DNA of 64,000 nucleotides from Vicinamibacteraceae bacterium (GCA_012270995.1 JAAXHG010000015.1:60945-124944); one strand, 5' to 3'; shown: positions 10,679 to 20,776, numbered from the stretch's first letter. Made by a program: numbers and translations. The notes: a model not told the origin generated them from the letters alone.

Positions 10679-10703
10679 ATACGACGACGAAAAGCCATGC
10701 GGT

Positions 10704-12080
10704 TCAGTCCACGTAACCCAGCGCCCTGAGCCGGCGGCGCACGTCCTCGTCGAGCTGGTCGTCCTCGATCTCTTCGGCGGATTCGACTTCGTCGACCAGG
10801 TTCCGCTCGGTCAACAGGCCGAGCATCCGCTCCACGACCTCCGGCCGGTCGGCGGCAAGGTCCTCCAGCTCGCTGGGATCCACCTGCAGGTCGAAGAGCA
10901 TCGGCTCCGTTCCCTGGGACGGCGACTGCGGCAGTACGAGCTTGTAGCGGCCGCGGATCACGGCGGCGGCCCGGTGGCCGTCCACGTCGAGGTGGGTGTA
11001 GACATCCGGCGGATCGTCGCCGCGGCGGCGGGGCGTCAGCAGGTCGCGGCCGTCGGTGGGCGGCGCCTCGATGCCGAGGTAACCGAGCAGTGTCGGCAGG
11101 ACGTCGATGTGCTGCGCCGGCTCCTCCACGCGCCCCGCCGGCACCCCGGGCAGGCGCATGACGAGGGGAACGCGCAGCACCTCCTCGTACAGCGAGAGCC
11201 CGTGCTCCCAGCGGCCGTGCTCCGCGAACTCCTCGCCGTGGTCGGAGACGTAGATCACCGCCGTGTCGTCGATCAGCCCGCGGTCCTCCAGATCGTCGAG
11301 CAAGTCGCCGAAGGCACGGTCGTTCTGGGCCACCTCGGCGTCGTACAACCGCGAGAGCGCCTCGGCGGTCCCCGGCCCGGGCGCCACCTCGCCGCGGTTC
11401 AACTGCAGCAGGTAGCGAACGGTCCGGTAGTGCTCGGGCGCGCCGCCGGCCTCGAACATCTCCTCGAACTCCGGCGCGGGATCGTAGGGCCCGTGGGGAT
11501 CGATCGCGTGCAGGAAGAGAAAGAAGGGCTGTTCACTCCCCTCCCGCTCATCCAGCCATAGCCGCACCCGGTCGAGCATCGTCTCGTCGCGCTCGCGGTC
11601 TTCGCTGCGGAAGCGGGAGAACCCCTGTGCGAAGCCGAACGCGCGGCTGACGTTCGGATTGCGGACCAGACCCAGGCCCTCGTAGCCGTTGGCGGCCAGG
11701 ATCTCGGCCAGGGTCTCCGCGTCCTCGGGCAGCACGGAACGGCGGCCGACGGTGCGATGCGCCGGCGGCAGCAGGCCGGTGAACAGGGAGGCGACCGCCG
11801 GCCGCGTCCACGACGACTGGGCGTAGGCGTTCTCGAACAGGACGGCGCCCGCCGCGAACGCGTCGAGCCGCGGCGACGTCGGCTTCTCGTACCCGTAGGC
11901 GCCGAGGCGGTCCGCGCGGACAGTGTCCACGACGTAGAGCACGATGTTCGGCCGCCGTGGCTCGGACGTCGCGTCCGGCAGCCCGGCGCCGCAGGCGGCC
12001 AGCACCGTCGCCAGCGCCGGTCCACACAGGAGACGGAACATGGAACGAGCGTCGCTCACGAGGCAGCCGAACCGTAGCAA
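10704..12080 (-). CDS. sulfatase / alkaline-phosphatase superfamily lipoprotein
   Basis: RRPNIVLYVVDTVRADRLGAYGY, SWTRPAVASLFTG, FLHAIDPHGPYDP, VYVSDHGEEFAEHG; LATVLAAC lipobox-like N-terminus (start near the internal Met MFRLLC is possible). Confidence 0.88.
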   Translation of the reverse strand: MLRFGCLVSDARSMFRLLCGPALATVLAACGAGLPDATSEPRRPNIVLYVVDTVRADRLGAYGYEKPTSPRLDAFAAGAVLFENAYAQSSWTRPAVASLFTGLLPPAHRTVGRRSVLPEDAETLAEILAANGYEGLGLVRNPNVSRAFGFAQGFSRFRSEDRERDETMLDRVRLWLDEREGSEQPFFLFLHAIDPHGPYDPAPEFEEMFEAGGAPEHYRTVRYLLQLNRGEVAPGPGTAEALSRLYDAEVAQNDRAFGDLLDDLEDRGLIDDTAVIYVSDHGEEFAEHGRWEHGLSLYEEVLRVPLVMRLPGVPAGRVEEPAQHIDVLPTLLGYLGIEAPPTDGRDLLTPRRRGDDPPDVYTHLDVDGHRAAAVIRGRYKLVLPQSPSQGTEPMLFDLQVDPSELEDLAADRPEVVERMLGLLTERNLVDEVESAEEIEDDQLDEDVRRRLRALGYVD

Positions 12081-12107
12081 GTCCGCTCCTGTTACCCTCC
12101 GCCCGCC

Positions 12108-12842
12108 ATGAACTCAACGACCGCGCTCGCTTCCCCGCTGGCAGCCGGCCTCGCCCTCGTGACGGGCCTGGTCGGCGTGCTCGGCGCCCGCTTCGACCTG
12201 ATCGCTCCCATCGCCGGCTTCGGCCTGTTCGCTTTCCTGATGCCCCTGGGCGCCGCGCTCGCCCTGCTCCTCGGCCTGATCGGCGTGCTCCGGACGAGGT
12301 CCCGGCAGCGTCGGGGAGGCGCTTCGCAGGCCTGGGGCGGCGTCCTCCTCTCGACAGTGATCATCGGCTGGGTCTTCGTGCTCAGCTACGGCACGACCCA
12401 GGCGCCGCCGATCCACGACATCACGACGAACATCGACGATCCGCCTACCTTCGTTGCGGCGGCGACCGAGGACAGTCGTGGCAGAGGCTTCGCCTACCCG
12501 AGCGGAGGCGCGGGCGTCCCGGATCTCCAGCGGCAGGGCTACCCGGACCTGGGCACGCTGCACCTGGACATCTCACGGCAGGAGGCGCTCTGGCGCGTCC
12601 GGCACACGGCCGAAGACATGGGCTGGGAGTTGATCCGAGGCGACGACGAGAGCGGCGAGGTCGAGTTCGCAGACGCGACCCCGTGGTTCCACTTCGTCGA
12701 CTTCGTCGCGGTCCGGGTCCGGGCCGAGGGGGCCGGCGCGGCCGTCGATGTTCGTTCCGTTTCCCAGGTCGGAGGCGGCGACCTGGGCGAGAACGCGGAC
12801 CGCATTCGACGCTTTCTCGACCGGCTCGGCCACGTCCACTGA
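12108..12842 (+). CDS. DUF1499 family membrane protein
   Basis: Three N-terminal hydrophobic helices, then HDITTNIDDPPTF and a C-terminal domain typical of DUF1499. Confidence 0.75.
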   Translation: MNSTTALASPLAAGLALVTGLVGVLGARFDLIAPIAGFGLFAFLMPLGAALALLLGLIGVLRTRSRQRRGGASQAWGGVLLSTVIIGWVFVLSYGTTQAPPIHDITTNIDDPPTFVAAATEDSRGRGFAYPSGGAGVPDLQRQGYPDLGTLHLDISRQEALWRVRHTAEDMGWELIRGDDESGEVEFADATPWFHFVDFVAVRVRAEGAGAAVDVRSVSQVGGGDLGENADRIRRFLDRLGHVH

Positions 12843-12922
12843 GCGGCTACGATACCGCTCCCTTCCGTACAACTATCCAAAGTGAAATCAACGGCGCGCC
12901 CGCGCCAGGAGAGAATCGAAGC

Positions 12923-15013
12923 ATGACCGCACTCACCGACATGGTCGACTACGAAGTCCGCGGCGAGGTCGCCCTGATCGTGATCGACAACCCGCCCGTC
13001 AACGCGCTCAGCCACGGCGTGCGGGCCGGCATGGTCGAAGGACTGGCGAGAGCCGAGGCAGATGATGACGTGGCCGCGGTGCTCCTGGTCTGCAAGGGCC
13101 GCACGTTCATCGCCGGCGCCGACATCACCGAGTTCGGCAAGCCGATGAAGGAGCCCGGGCTCAACGAGGCGATCGAGGCGATGGAGCATGCGACCAAGCC
13201 GGTCATCGCCTCGATCCACGGCACCGCGCTCGGCGGCGGCCTGGAGACGGCGATGGCCTGTCACTACCGGGTGGGAGTCGCGTCGGCCAAGTTCGGTCAG
13301 CCCGAGGTCAAGTTGGGAATCCTGCCGGGCGCGGGCGGCACGCAGCGGCTGCCCCGACTGGTCGGCTATCCGAAGGCGCTCGAGATGTGCGTGATCGGCA
13401 ACCCGATCGGCGCCGCGGAAGCGCTGGAGGGCGGCCTGATCGACGAAATCGTAGACGACGTGTTCGAGGGCGGCGTGGCCTTCGCGGAGAAGGTGATCGC
13501 GGAGGACCGGCCGCTCAGGAAGATCCGCGACCTCGAGGAGAAGGTCAACGAGGCACGGGCCAATCGGGAGGAGATCTTCGACGGCTTCCGGCGCAAGATC
13601 GCCCGCCGCACCCGCGGCTTCGAGGCGCCGGAGGCGAACGTGCGAGCGATCGAGGCCGGCCTCGACATGTCCTTCGACGAAGCGCTCGACTACGAGCGGA
13701 AGCTGTTCGGCGAGCTCATGTCGGGCAAGCAGTCGATCGCCCAGCGCTACTACTTCTTCGCCGAGCGCGAGGCTGCCAAGGTGCCCGACGTACCGCGCGA
13801 CACCCAGATGCGCAAGATCGCGAAGGTCGGCGTCCTCGGCTGCGGCACGATGGGCGGCGGCATCTCGATGAACTTCGCCAACCGCGGCATCGGCGTGACG
13901 ATCGTCGAGGCCGAGCAGAACCGGCTCGACCACGGCTTCGGCGTCATCCGCAAGAACTACGAACGGACCGCCAGCCGCGGCCGCATGACGATGGAACAGG
14001 TCGACCAGTGCATGGGCCTGCTCAACGGCGTGACCGATCGCGAAGCGCTCGCCGACTGCGACCTGGTGATCGAGGCCGTGTTCGAGAACATGGATCTGAA
14101 GAAGGAGATCTTCGCCAGCCTCGACCGGATCGTGAAACCGGGCGCGGTACTGGCCACGAACACCTCGGCGCTCGACGTGAACGAGATCGCCGCCGCCACC
14201 AGCCGGCCCGAGGACGTGATCGGCATGCACTTCTTCTCGCCGGCCAACATCATGCGCCTGCTCGAGGTCGTGCGCGGCGAGAAGACGGCCAAGGACGTGA
14301 TCCACACCGCGATGACGATCTCCAAGCAGATCGGCAAGGTGCCGGTGCTGGTCGGCGTCTGCCGCGGCTTCGTCGGCAACCGGATCCTGTTCCAGCGCCA
14401 GCAGCAGGCGCAGCAGATCATCCTGGAGGGCGCGAAGTACTACGACGTGGACCGTGTCCTGTACGACTTCGGCTTCCCGATGGGCCCGTTCGCGATGAGC
14501 GACCTGGCCGGCCTCGACATCGGCTGGAACGAAAAGGAGTCGGCATCCCGGGACATCCGCGAGATCCTCTGCGAATCCGGCCGGCGCGGCCAGAAGAACG
14601 GCCGCGGCTACTACGTCTACGACCAGGAGACGCGCGCCTCCGCGCCCGACCCCGAGGTCGAGCGGATCATCAGCGACTTCGGCTCCGCCAGGGGCATTGC
14701 ACAGCGCGAAGTCGGCGAGGAGGAGATCCTTGAACGCTGCCTCTACCCGATGGTGAACGAGGGAGCGAAGATCCTGGAGGAAGGGATCGCGATCCGGCCG
14801 TCCGACGTCGACGTGATCTGGGTCAACGGCTACGGCTGGCCGGTGTACCGCGGCGGCCCGATGCACTGGGGCGACAGCGTCGGTCTCGGGAAGATCGCCG
14901 GCCGGATGCGTGAGTTCGCCGCCGAGAGCGGGGACGAGTTCTGGCAACCGTCGGCACTGCTCGCTGACCTGGCCGACGCCGGCAAGAGCTTCAGCGACTG
15001 GAGAGCCGGCTGA
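12923..15013 (+). CDS. bifunctional enoyl-CoA hydratase / 3-hydroxyacyl-CoA dehydrogenase (FadJ/FadB-like)
   Basis: Crotonase N-terminus (GTALGGGLETAMACHYRVG), then GVLGCGTMGGGISMNFA Rossmann motif and IGMHFFSPANIMRLLEVV. Confidence 0.92.
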   Translation: MTALTDMVDYEVRGEVALIVIDNPPVNALSHGVRAGMVEGLARAEADDDVAAVLLVCKGRTFIAGADITEFGKPMKEPGLNEAIEAMEHATKPVIASIHGTALGGGLETAMACHYRVGVASAKFGQPEVKLGILPGAGGTQRLPRLVGYPKALEMCVIGNPIGAAEALEGGLIDEIVDDVFEGGVAFAEKVIAEDRPLRKIRDLEEKVNEARANREEIFDGFRRKIARRTRGFEAPEANVRAIEAGLDMSFDEALDYERKLFGELMSGKQSIAQRYYFFAEREAAKVPDVPRDTQMRKIAKVGVLGCGTMGGGISMNFANRGIGVTIVEAEQNRLDHGFGVIRKNYERTASRGRMTMEQVDQCMGLLNGVTDREALADCDLVIEAVFENMDLKKEIFASLDRIVKPGAVLATNTSALDVNEIAAATSRPEDVIGMHFFSPANIMRLLEVVRGEKTAKDVIHTAMTISKQIGKVPVLVGVCRGFVGNRILFQRQQQAQQIILEGAKYYDVDRVLYDFGFPMGPFAMSDLAGLDIGWNEKESASRDIREILCESGRRGQKNGRGYYVYDQETRASAPDPEVERIISDFGSARGIAQREVGEEEILERCLYPMVNEGAKILEEGIAIRPSDVDVIWVNGYGWPVYRGGPMHWGDSVGLGKIAGRMREFAAESGDEFWQPSALLADLADAGKSFSDWRAG

Positions 15014-15963
15014 GGGAGACCCGCATCGAGATCGGGCTGACCCCCTGGGTCAACCACCTGGGAGACGAGGCGGCCGCGATCGCCGATCAGGCTGAATTCG
15101 CCGACCAGCTCGGCTTCCACTCCCTGTTCCTGCCGGAGAGCCACTTCACCGGCGCCGCCGCCTGCCCCTCGCCCATCGTCGTTCTCGCCGCAGCCGCCGC
15201 GAGGACGACGACCCTGCGGTTGGGGACGACCTCCTATCTGCTCCCGGTCCGCAACCCGTTCCAGGCCGCCGAGGAGGTCGCCGTTCTCGACCGCCTCTCG
15301 AATGGGCGGGTCATCCTCGGCCTTGGCCGCGGTTTCCGTCCGGCCCTCTTCGCCGCCTTCGGCGTCGATCCACGCACCAAGCGCCAGCAGTTCGCCCGAT
15401 CCCTTGACCTGATGCTGCGCGCCTGGGCGGGCGAGGCGATCGAGGTCGGCGAGGGAGACGCGCGCCGTCCGATCCGGCTGGCGCCTCTGCCGGTCCAGAA
15501 GCCACACCCGGAACTTTGGGTTGCGGCCTTCGGCCCGCTGGCACTAAAGCAGGCCGGTGAACTGGGGCTGCCCTACCTGTCGTCGCCGCTGGAGACGATC
15601 GACCGTCTCGTCCGCAACCACCAGCTCCACCGAGACGCCCTGCCGGAGGGCGTCCCCCGGCCCATCGTGCCGGTCATGCGCACCGTGTTCGTCTCGGACA
15701 ACCCGCAGACCCGTGCGCGCGTTACCTCCGCCCTGACCGCTCAGGCGATCCGCATGGCGCGCGCAGGCAGCCGCCTGGTGCCGGAGGAGGAACTGGCCCG
15801 GATCGAAACCTGGGCCATCGTCGGCAACCAGGACGAAGTCCGCGCCGGCCTGGACCGCTACCGGGAGCGAATCGGAATGACCCACGTCATCGCCCGCTGC
15901 GGAGTACCCGAAGCGGCACGCGGGGAGATCGAAGACTCGATCCGGCTGCTGGCGCAGCTCTAG
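15010..15963 (+). CDS. LLM-class flavin-dependent oxidoreductase
   Basis: In-frame reading extends upstream of the track Met: RETRIEIGLTPWVNHLGDEAAAIADQAEFADQLGFHSLFLPESHF; apparent CTG start at 15010 in a CTGA overlap with the previous stop. Confidence 0.8.
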   Translation: MRETRIEIGLTPWVNHLGDEAAAIADQAEFADQLGFHSLFLPESHFTGAAACPSPIVVLAAAAARTTTLRLGTTSYLLPVRNPFQAAEEVAVLDRLSNGRVILGLGRGFRPALFAAFGVDPRTKRQQFARSLDLMLRAWAGEAIEVGEGDARRPIRLAPLPVQKPHPELWVAAFGPLALKQAGELGLPYLSSPLETIDRLVRNHQLHRDALPEGVPRPIVPVMRTVFVSDNPQTRARVTSALTAQAIRMARAGSRLVPEEELARIETWAIVGNQDEVRAGLDRYRERIGMTHVIARCGVPEAARGEIEDSIRLLAQL

Positions 15964-16194
15964 CCCGTGGCAGAAGTCCGCGTCGCACCGAGAGCGGTCA
16001 GGCGCCCGTCCAGCAAGGCGCGATGAGGGAGCATACCGGGCTGTATTCGACCGAAGAGCAACGATGCTGGGCGGGATTCATGGCCGCTCGAATGCAGCGC
16101 GACTTCTGCCTCGGACTTGCATGGAACTACTGTTCCCTGCGCGACAGCGCAGCCTGACGGCTGCGAACGCTGCTAGGGGTGAACGCCCCCACCG

Positions 16195-16734
16195 CTACGA
16201 CTCGCAGGCATCGGGAAACGCGGAGGAGTCCGTAAGCGCCGGGTGTCCCTTCGCGAGAACATTCCCCTGGTAGTCCTCATCCGACTCGCCGGGCATCTGA
16301 GCCCGCCTGCTATGCGGCGCAAAGGTGTAGGTCTTCGCGTTGACCTGCGTGTCCGGCAGGGTCGTATCCCGAACGACCAACTCCATGCCGAGGTCGCTGG
16401 CCGAGGCTGCGTAGACCCAGTGATGATCGTTGAAGGTGCAGCCGTCCAGCACCTTCAGCAGCACCTCCCAGTTGTTGTAGTCGAAGAAGTAGAACAGGCC
16501 GGAATCGCTGGTTCGGGGTCGCGCCACCTTGGCCTGGCCTGTCCTGCCATCGGGCGTCATCCACTCCAGGGTCGCTTCGTAGCGCCCATCCCGCAAGCAC
16601 ATTACCGTGTCACTCTGGACGCAACCGCCGCTCTGCGAGCCGTTCGAGACTTCGAGATCCGACGCCGGCACGTTCGCTTCGCCGGCCTGCAGCGGAACCG
16701 CGAGAAACAGCAACGAGATGATCCGAACAGTCAC
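16195..16734 (-). CDS. secreted hypothetical protein
   Basis: Signal peptide MTVRIISLLFLAVPLQAG then CVQSDTVMCLRDGRYEATLEWMTPDG...FDYNNWEVLLKVLDGCTFNDHHWVYAAS. Confidence 0.65.
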   Translation of the reverse strand: MTVRIISLLFLAVPLQAGEANVPASDLEVSNGSQSGGCVQSDTVMCLRDGRYEATLEWMTPDGRTGQAKVARPRTSDSGLFYFFDYNNWEVLLKVLDGCTFNDHHWVYAASASDLGMELVVRDTTLPDTQVNAKTYTFAPHSRRAQMPGESDEDYQGNVLAKGHPALTDSSAFPDACES

Positions 16735-16880
16735 GTCCAGCACTCTAGCGGCTGATCCGATCCCTGACAATACGCGCGTTTCGTCGCTCCGCTAGGATGC
16801 CGTCTTCGTCACCAAGCTGGCCGCGTTTGCTACATCGCGCCGCGACCACAGCCCGAGTTCGGGCATCAAGGGGAGAGATC

Positions 16881-18479
16881 ATGACCGTTCACCGCTTCCG
16901 GGGCGCCGTCCTGCTCGTGGCCGCCACGAGCTTCTTCGCAGTCGGCTTCCTGACTGCTTCGAATGCGAACGCCGCTGGCGGCTCCGCCGTCGTCGGGATC
17001 GACACCGGTTCGCTCCGGGGCGAGCTCCTCGACGAGGCCAGCGGCCTGACCGTGTACCGCGGTATCCCGTTCGCGGCGCCCCCTGTCGGCGAACGGCGCT
17101 GGAAGGCCCCCCAGACGGTGGCGAAGTGGGAGGGCGTGCGCGACGCGAAGGAGTTCGGCGCGATCTGCCCGCAGGCCCCGGTCTTGGCGATGGTGACCGG
17201 AGAGACCCTGCCGGAGACGTCGGAGGATTGTCTGTTCCTGAACGTGTGGACGGCGACCGGGGAAGGCGACAAACCGCTGCCGGTGATGGTCTGGATCCAC
17301 GGAGGTGGCCTGAGCCTCGGTTGGAGTAACCAGATCGGCTATGACGGCGCCGCCTTCGCTGGCAAGAGCGTCGTCCTGGTCTCGATCAACTACCGGCTCG
17401 GGCCGCTCGGCTACCTCGCGCACCCCGCGCTGTCCAAGGAAGCCGGCGAGTCCGGCAACTACGGCTTCCTCGATCAGATCGCGGCGCTCCAGTGGGTCGA
17501 ACGGAATATCGCCAGCTTCGGCGGCGATCCGGACAACGTGACGATCTTCGGCGAGTCCGCCGGCGGCACGAGCGTCCACGCGTTGATGGCAAGCCCGCTC
17601 GCTGCCGGCCTGATCCACCGGGCGATCGCTGAGAGTCCCTGGGTTACGGACACGAACATCCGCCCGCTCCGGGGAGAGAACGGACTGCACGACAGCGCCG
17701 AGGATGTCGGCGTCGCCTGGGCGACGACAATGCTCGGCGACGACGCAAAACAGACGGCCGAGGCGTTGCGCGCACTCGACGCCGGCACGATCATCACCAG
17801 GACTGCCCAGGGCGGCGCGCTCGGCGGCTACGAACCGCACGTCACTTACGGCACGGCCTTCATGCCCGAGTCGAGCGAAGACCGCTACACGGCCGGGAAA
17901 CAGAACGACATCCCCCTGATCGCCGGCACGAACCGCAACGAGGGCACGATGTTCATGGCCTTCCAGCCGATCACCGATCGGGCTGACTTCCTCGAAACGC
18001 TGAAGGGCGTTTACGGCGATCAGGCCGAGGAAGTGGCGAAGCTCTACCCTTCGAAGAGCACCGAGGAACTCAAGGTGCAGCACGACCGCTTCATCACCGA
18101 CACCTGGTTCCTGCGCGGCACGCGCCGGATGCTGCTCGGTATGGACAAGGTGTCGTCACCCGCCTTCCAGTACTTCTTCACCCGGGTGAACCCGGAGAAC
18201 CCGGCCTGGGGGGCTCATCACGCGGCCGAACTGGGCTACGTCTTCAACACGCTACAGGGCGAGAACTACGACGAGACCGACGACCGGCTGGCGGCGCTGA
18301 TGATCGACTACTGGGTCCAGTTCGCCCGCACCGGCGACCCGAACGGCGGTGGCCGGCCGGCATGGCCCCAGTTCGACGGAAAGAAGCAGGCCTATCTCGA
18401 ACTCGGAGACGAGGTGAAGACAGGGACCGCGCTGGAACGGGACATCAACGACCGCCTGGAAGCGATTCGCCGGCAGTAG
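16881..18479 (+). CDS. type B carboxylesterase (para-nitrobenzyl esterase-like)
   Basis: YRGIPFAAPPVGERRWKAP, EDCLFLNVWTA, VTIFGESAGGTSV, signal peptide. Confidence 0.93.
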   Translation: MTVHRFRGAVLLVAATSFFAVGFLTASNANAAGGSAVVGIDTGSLRGELLDEASGLTVYRGIPFAAPPVGERRWKAPQTVAKWEGVRDAKEFGAICPQAPVLAMVTGETLPETSEDCLFLNVWTATGEGDKPLPVMVWIHGGGLSLGWSNQIGYDGAAFAGKSVVLVSINYRLGPLGYLAHPALSKEAGESGNYGFLDQIAALQWVERNIASFGGDPDNVTIFGESAGGTSVHALMASPLAAGLIHRAIAESPWVTDTNIRPLRGENGLHDSAEDVGVAWATTMLGDDAKQTAEALRALDAGTIITRTAQGGALGGYEPHVTYGTAFMPESSEDRYTAGKQNDIPLIAGTNRNEGTMFMAFQPITDRADFLETLKGVYGDQAEEVAKLYPSKSTEELKVQHDRFITDTWFLRGTRRMLLGMDKVSSPAFQYFFTRVNPENPAWGAHHAAELGYVFNTLQGENYDETDDRLAALMIDYWVQFARTGDPNGGGRPAWPQFDGKKQAYLELGDEVKTGTALERDINDRLEAIRRQ

Positions 18480-18517
18480 GCGTCGACCAGATTCACCTGA
18501 GACAGAAGGAAGCGTCC

Positions 18518-19792
18518 CTGAGCAACGAACGCCGCTTCCTCGGCTGGCACATGATCGGGCTCGGCTCGGTCTGCTACGGCCTGGCCATCTCGCCGATGTA
18601 CTACTGCTGGGGCTTCTTCCTGCCCGAGATGCAGGAAGACCTCGGCATGAACGACACCCAGGGCGGCCTCATCTTCAGCGTCTTCAGCTGGATCTACCAC
18701 GGACTCGGGCCGGTGGCCGGCTTCGCCATCGGACGCTGGGGAATCCGGTCGATGATGAGCCTCGGCGCCGTGGTCGCAGTCGTCGCCTTCTGGCTCATGA
18801 GCCGGGTCGAGTCGTTCGCCGACGCCATGTTCGCGTACGCCGTGCTCGGCGGTATCGCGATCGGCTTCGGCACCATCCTCGCGGCCCAGTCGCTGGCCTC
18901 GAACTGGTTCATCCGCTACCGCTCGCGGGCGATGGCCTTGATTCTCGCCGGCGGTGCCGTGGTCGGCTACTTCACGCTCAGGTACTTCGCTCCGGGAATA
19001 CTCGAGGTCGCGGACTGGCGTACGGGCTGGCTGATCATCGCCGGCATCTCCGCCCTTGTGGTCATCCTCGCCGCCCTCTTCATGCGAGGCGAGCCTGAGC
19101 GAATCGGGCAAGAACCGGATGGAATCGTCAAGGCCAATGAACCCGAGAGCGACGCTCCATCCGGCCCGACCGGCCGCGGCGAATGGACCGCACCGCTCGC
19201 CCTGCGCACGTCCCAGTTCTACGTTCTGATCGGTCTTTCCATCGCCTACGGCGTGCCCTGGGGCATCATCGCCGTCTTCGGCCGCCACCATCTCGATGCT
19301 CTCGGCTTCACCACCGCGATGGCGGGTTCGATCCTGGGCGCCCGCGTGCTGGTCAGCCTGTTCGGCCGTCTCAGCGCCTTCGCTGGCGACTTCATGACGC
19401 CGCAACGGCTGCTCGGCCTCGTCCTGATTCTGGAGGGTGTCGGCTGCGCGCTGTTCATCGTCGCGAACACCGAGCTGATCGCCTACCTGTCCATGGTCCT
19501 GATCGGACTCGGCTTCGGCGCGGCCTACGTCTGTATCCCGGTCGTCTACTCGGCCTTCTATGGCCGCCGCGCCTTCGCCACGACGGTCGGCACCCGCTTT
19601 GCGATCACCGGTCTGATCTCCCCAGCGGCTCCGACCCTGGCCGGAATGCTCTCGGACTGGTCAGACTCCCACGTGCTGACCCTGTCGATCCTGTCCGGGC
19701 TCTGCTTCGTCGGATCCCTGGTCGCCTTCGGCCTGCGCGCGCCCTCGCTCGAGGCACGCCCGATCGCACCGACGGCCACGAGTTCCCTCTGA
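18518..19792 (+). CDS. MFS transporter
   Basis: About 12 hydrophobic segments; start approximate (CTG 18518 with an AAGGA SD, or ATG 18551). Confidence 0.85.
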   Translation: MSNERRFLGWHMIGLGSVCYGLAISPMYYCWGFFLPEMQEDLGMNDTQGGLIFSVFSWIYHGLGPVAGFAIGRWGIRSMMSLGAVVAVVAFWLMSRVESFADAMFAYAVLGGIAIGFGTILAAQSLASNWFIRYRSRAMALILAGGAVVGYFTLRYFAPGILEVADWRTGWLIIAGISALVVILAALFMRGEPERIGQEPDGIVKANEPESDAPSGPTGRGEWTAPLALRTSQFYVLIGLSIAYGVPWGIIAVFGRHHLDALGFTTAMAGSILGARVLVSLFGRLSAFAGDFMTPQRLLGLVLILEGVGCALFIVANTELIAYLSMVLIGLGFGAAYVCIPVVYSAFYGRRAFATTVGTRFAITGLISPAAPTLAGMLSDWSDSHVLTLSILSGLCFVGSLVAFGLRAPSLEARPIAPTATSSL

Positions 19793-19806
19793 CGACGTCG
19801 CCGGCC

Positions 19807-20277
19807 CTACTTCGGTCGGCCCGTACCGCGGCCGATGGTCGGCCGCGTCCCATGGAGCGGATTTCTCCAACGCAGGCCCTCGAAGCGAGCGAAGTCGCCG
19901 TCGCACGACACGAGACACGCATCGTGCGTGATGGCGCAAGCCGCGAGGTGCGCATCCGTCGTCAGGTTGGCCGCCGTGCCCGCATCCTCGATCAGGTCCC
20001 GAAGCACCCGCCAGTGGTCGGGTTTCTCCGTAACTGTCGTGACAACGTCCACGGCCAGCCACCTCTCCACCCGTTCAAGCACTTCGTCCGCCGTCAACGG
20101 CGCCGGATACACCCGCGCATTCGTCGCGATTCGCAGGAAGCCCAGCAAAACGACCCACGGCAGCCCGACGGACTCGTCTCCGCTCAGCGCGTCTTCCCAC
20201 CACCGCCGGATGGACTCGTGGTGCTCGGCGTCCTCGTTGACCGCGTACAGGAGCACGTTCACGTCGACGATGACCAC
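19807..20277 (-). CDS. vapC: VapC-like PIN-domain ribonuclease toxin
   Basis: MVIVDVNVLLYAVNEDAEHH, LTTDAHLAACAI, LVSCDGDFARFEGLRWRNPL. Confidence 0.85.
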   Translation of the reverse strand: MVIVDVNVLLYAVNEDAEHHESIRRWWEDALSGDESVGLPWVVLLGFLRIATNARVYPAPLTADEVLERVERWLAVDVVTTVTEKPDHWRVLRDLIEDAGTAANLTTDAHLAACAITHDACLVSCDGDFARFEGLRWRNPLHGTRPTIGRGTGRPK

Positions 20278-20284
20278 GGGGCCG

Positions 20285-20548
20285 TCACTTCCTCACCGCC
20301 AGCTTGCGCAGGATCTCCTCGTCCTCGAGCGCGGCGGCGAGCGAGAGCGCCTTGTCCAGCTCGAATCGCGGCCTGCCCATGCGCGTGGTTGCTTCCCGAA
20401 ACATCGGCCGCCCGGCGACAGTCGACTCCGCGGCCAGACCGGACCGCAGCAGCCGGTTGAGCATGCGAGTCATGCTCAGACCCTCGGCTTCCGAAGACGC
20501 TCGGAGGGCCTCCATGAGGTCGTCGTCGATTCGCACGGTGCTTCGCAT
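20285..20548 (-). CDS. vapB: VapB-like ribbon-helix-helix antitoxin
   Basis: MRSTVRIDDDLMEALRASSEAEGLSMTRMLNRLLRSGL RHH motif directly upstream of vapC. Confidence 0.8.
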   Translation of the reverse strand: MRSTVRIDDDLMEALRASSEAEGLSMTRMLNRLLRSGLAAESTVAGRPMFREATTRMGRPRFELDKALSLAAALEDEEILRKLAVRK

Positions 20549-20776
20549 GATGTCATGACCTCCTGTATATTGATGCCGCGACATCACCACGTCGTCAAGT
20601 GGTTGTCAAGCGGCACGCTTGCACGGCTGCCTGCGACGGCCGCTGGCAAGAACCCCGGGTGGCGCGCTCCACGCCACCCCGTGAACCAAGTCCGACGCGC
20701 CCGTCACCGGGCGCACGGACGACACCCCCGGCGCATCGAGTGTGAGACCAACTCGTGCGCTGAGCCCGCGCCGCCG

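Noticed and set aside
12539-14947. 802-aa minus-strand ORF opposite the FadJ-like gene
   Set aside because: Shadow ORF of a strongly supported CDS; His/Asp/Arg-rich pseudo-protein.
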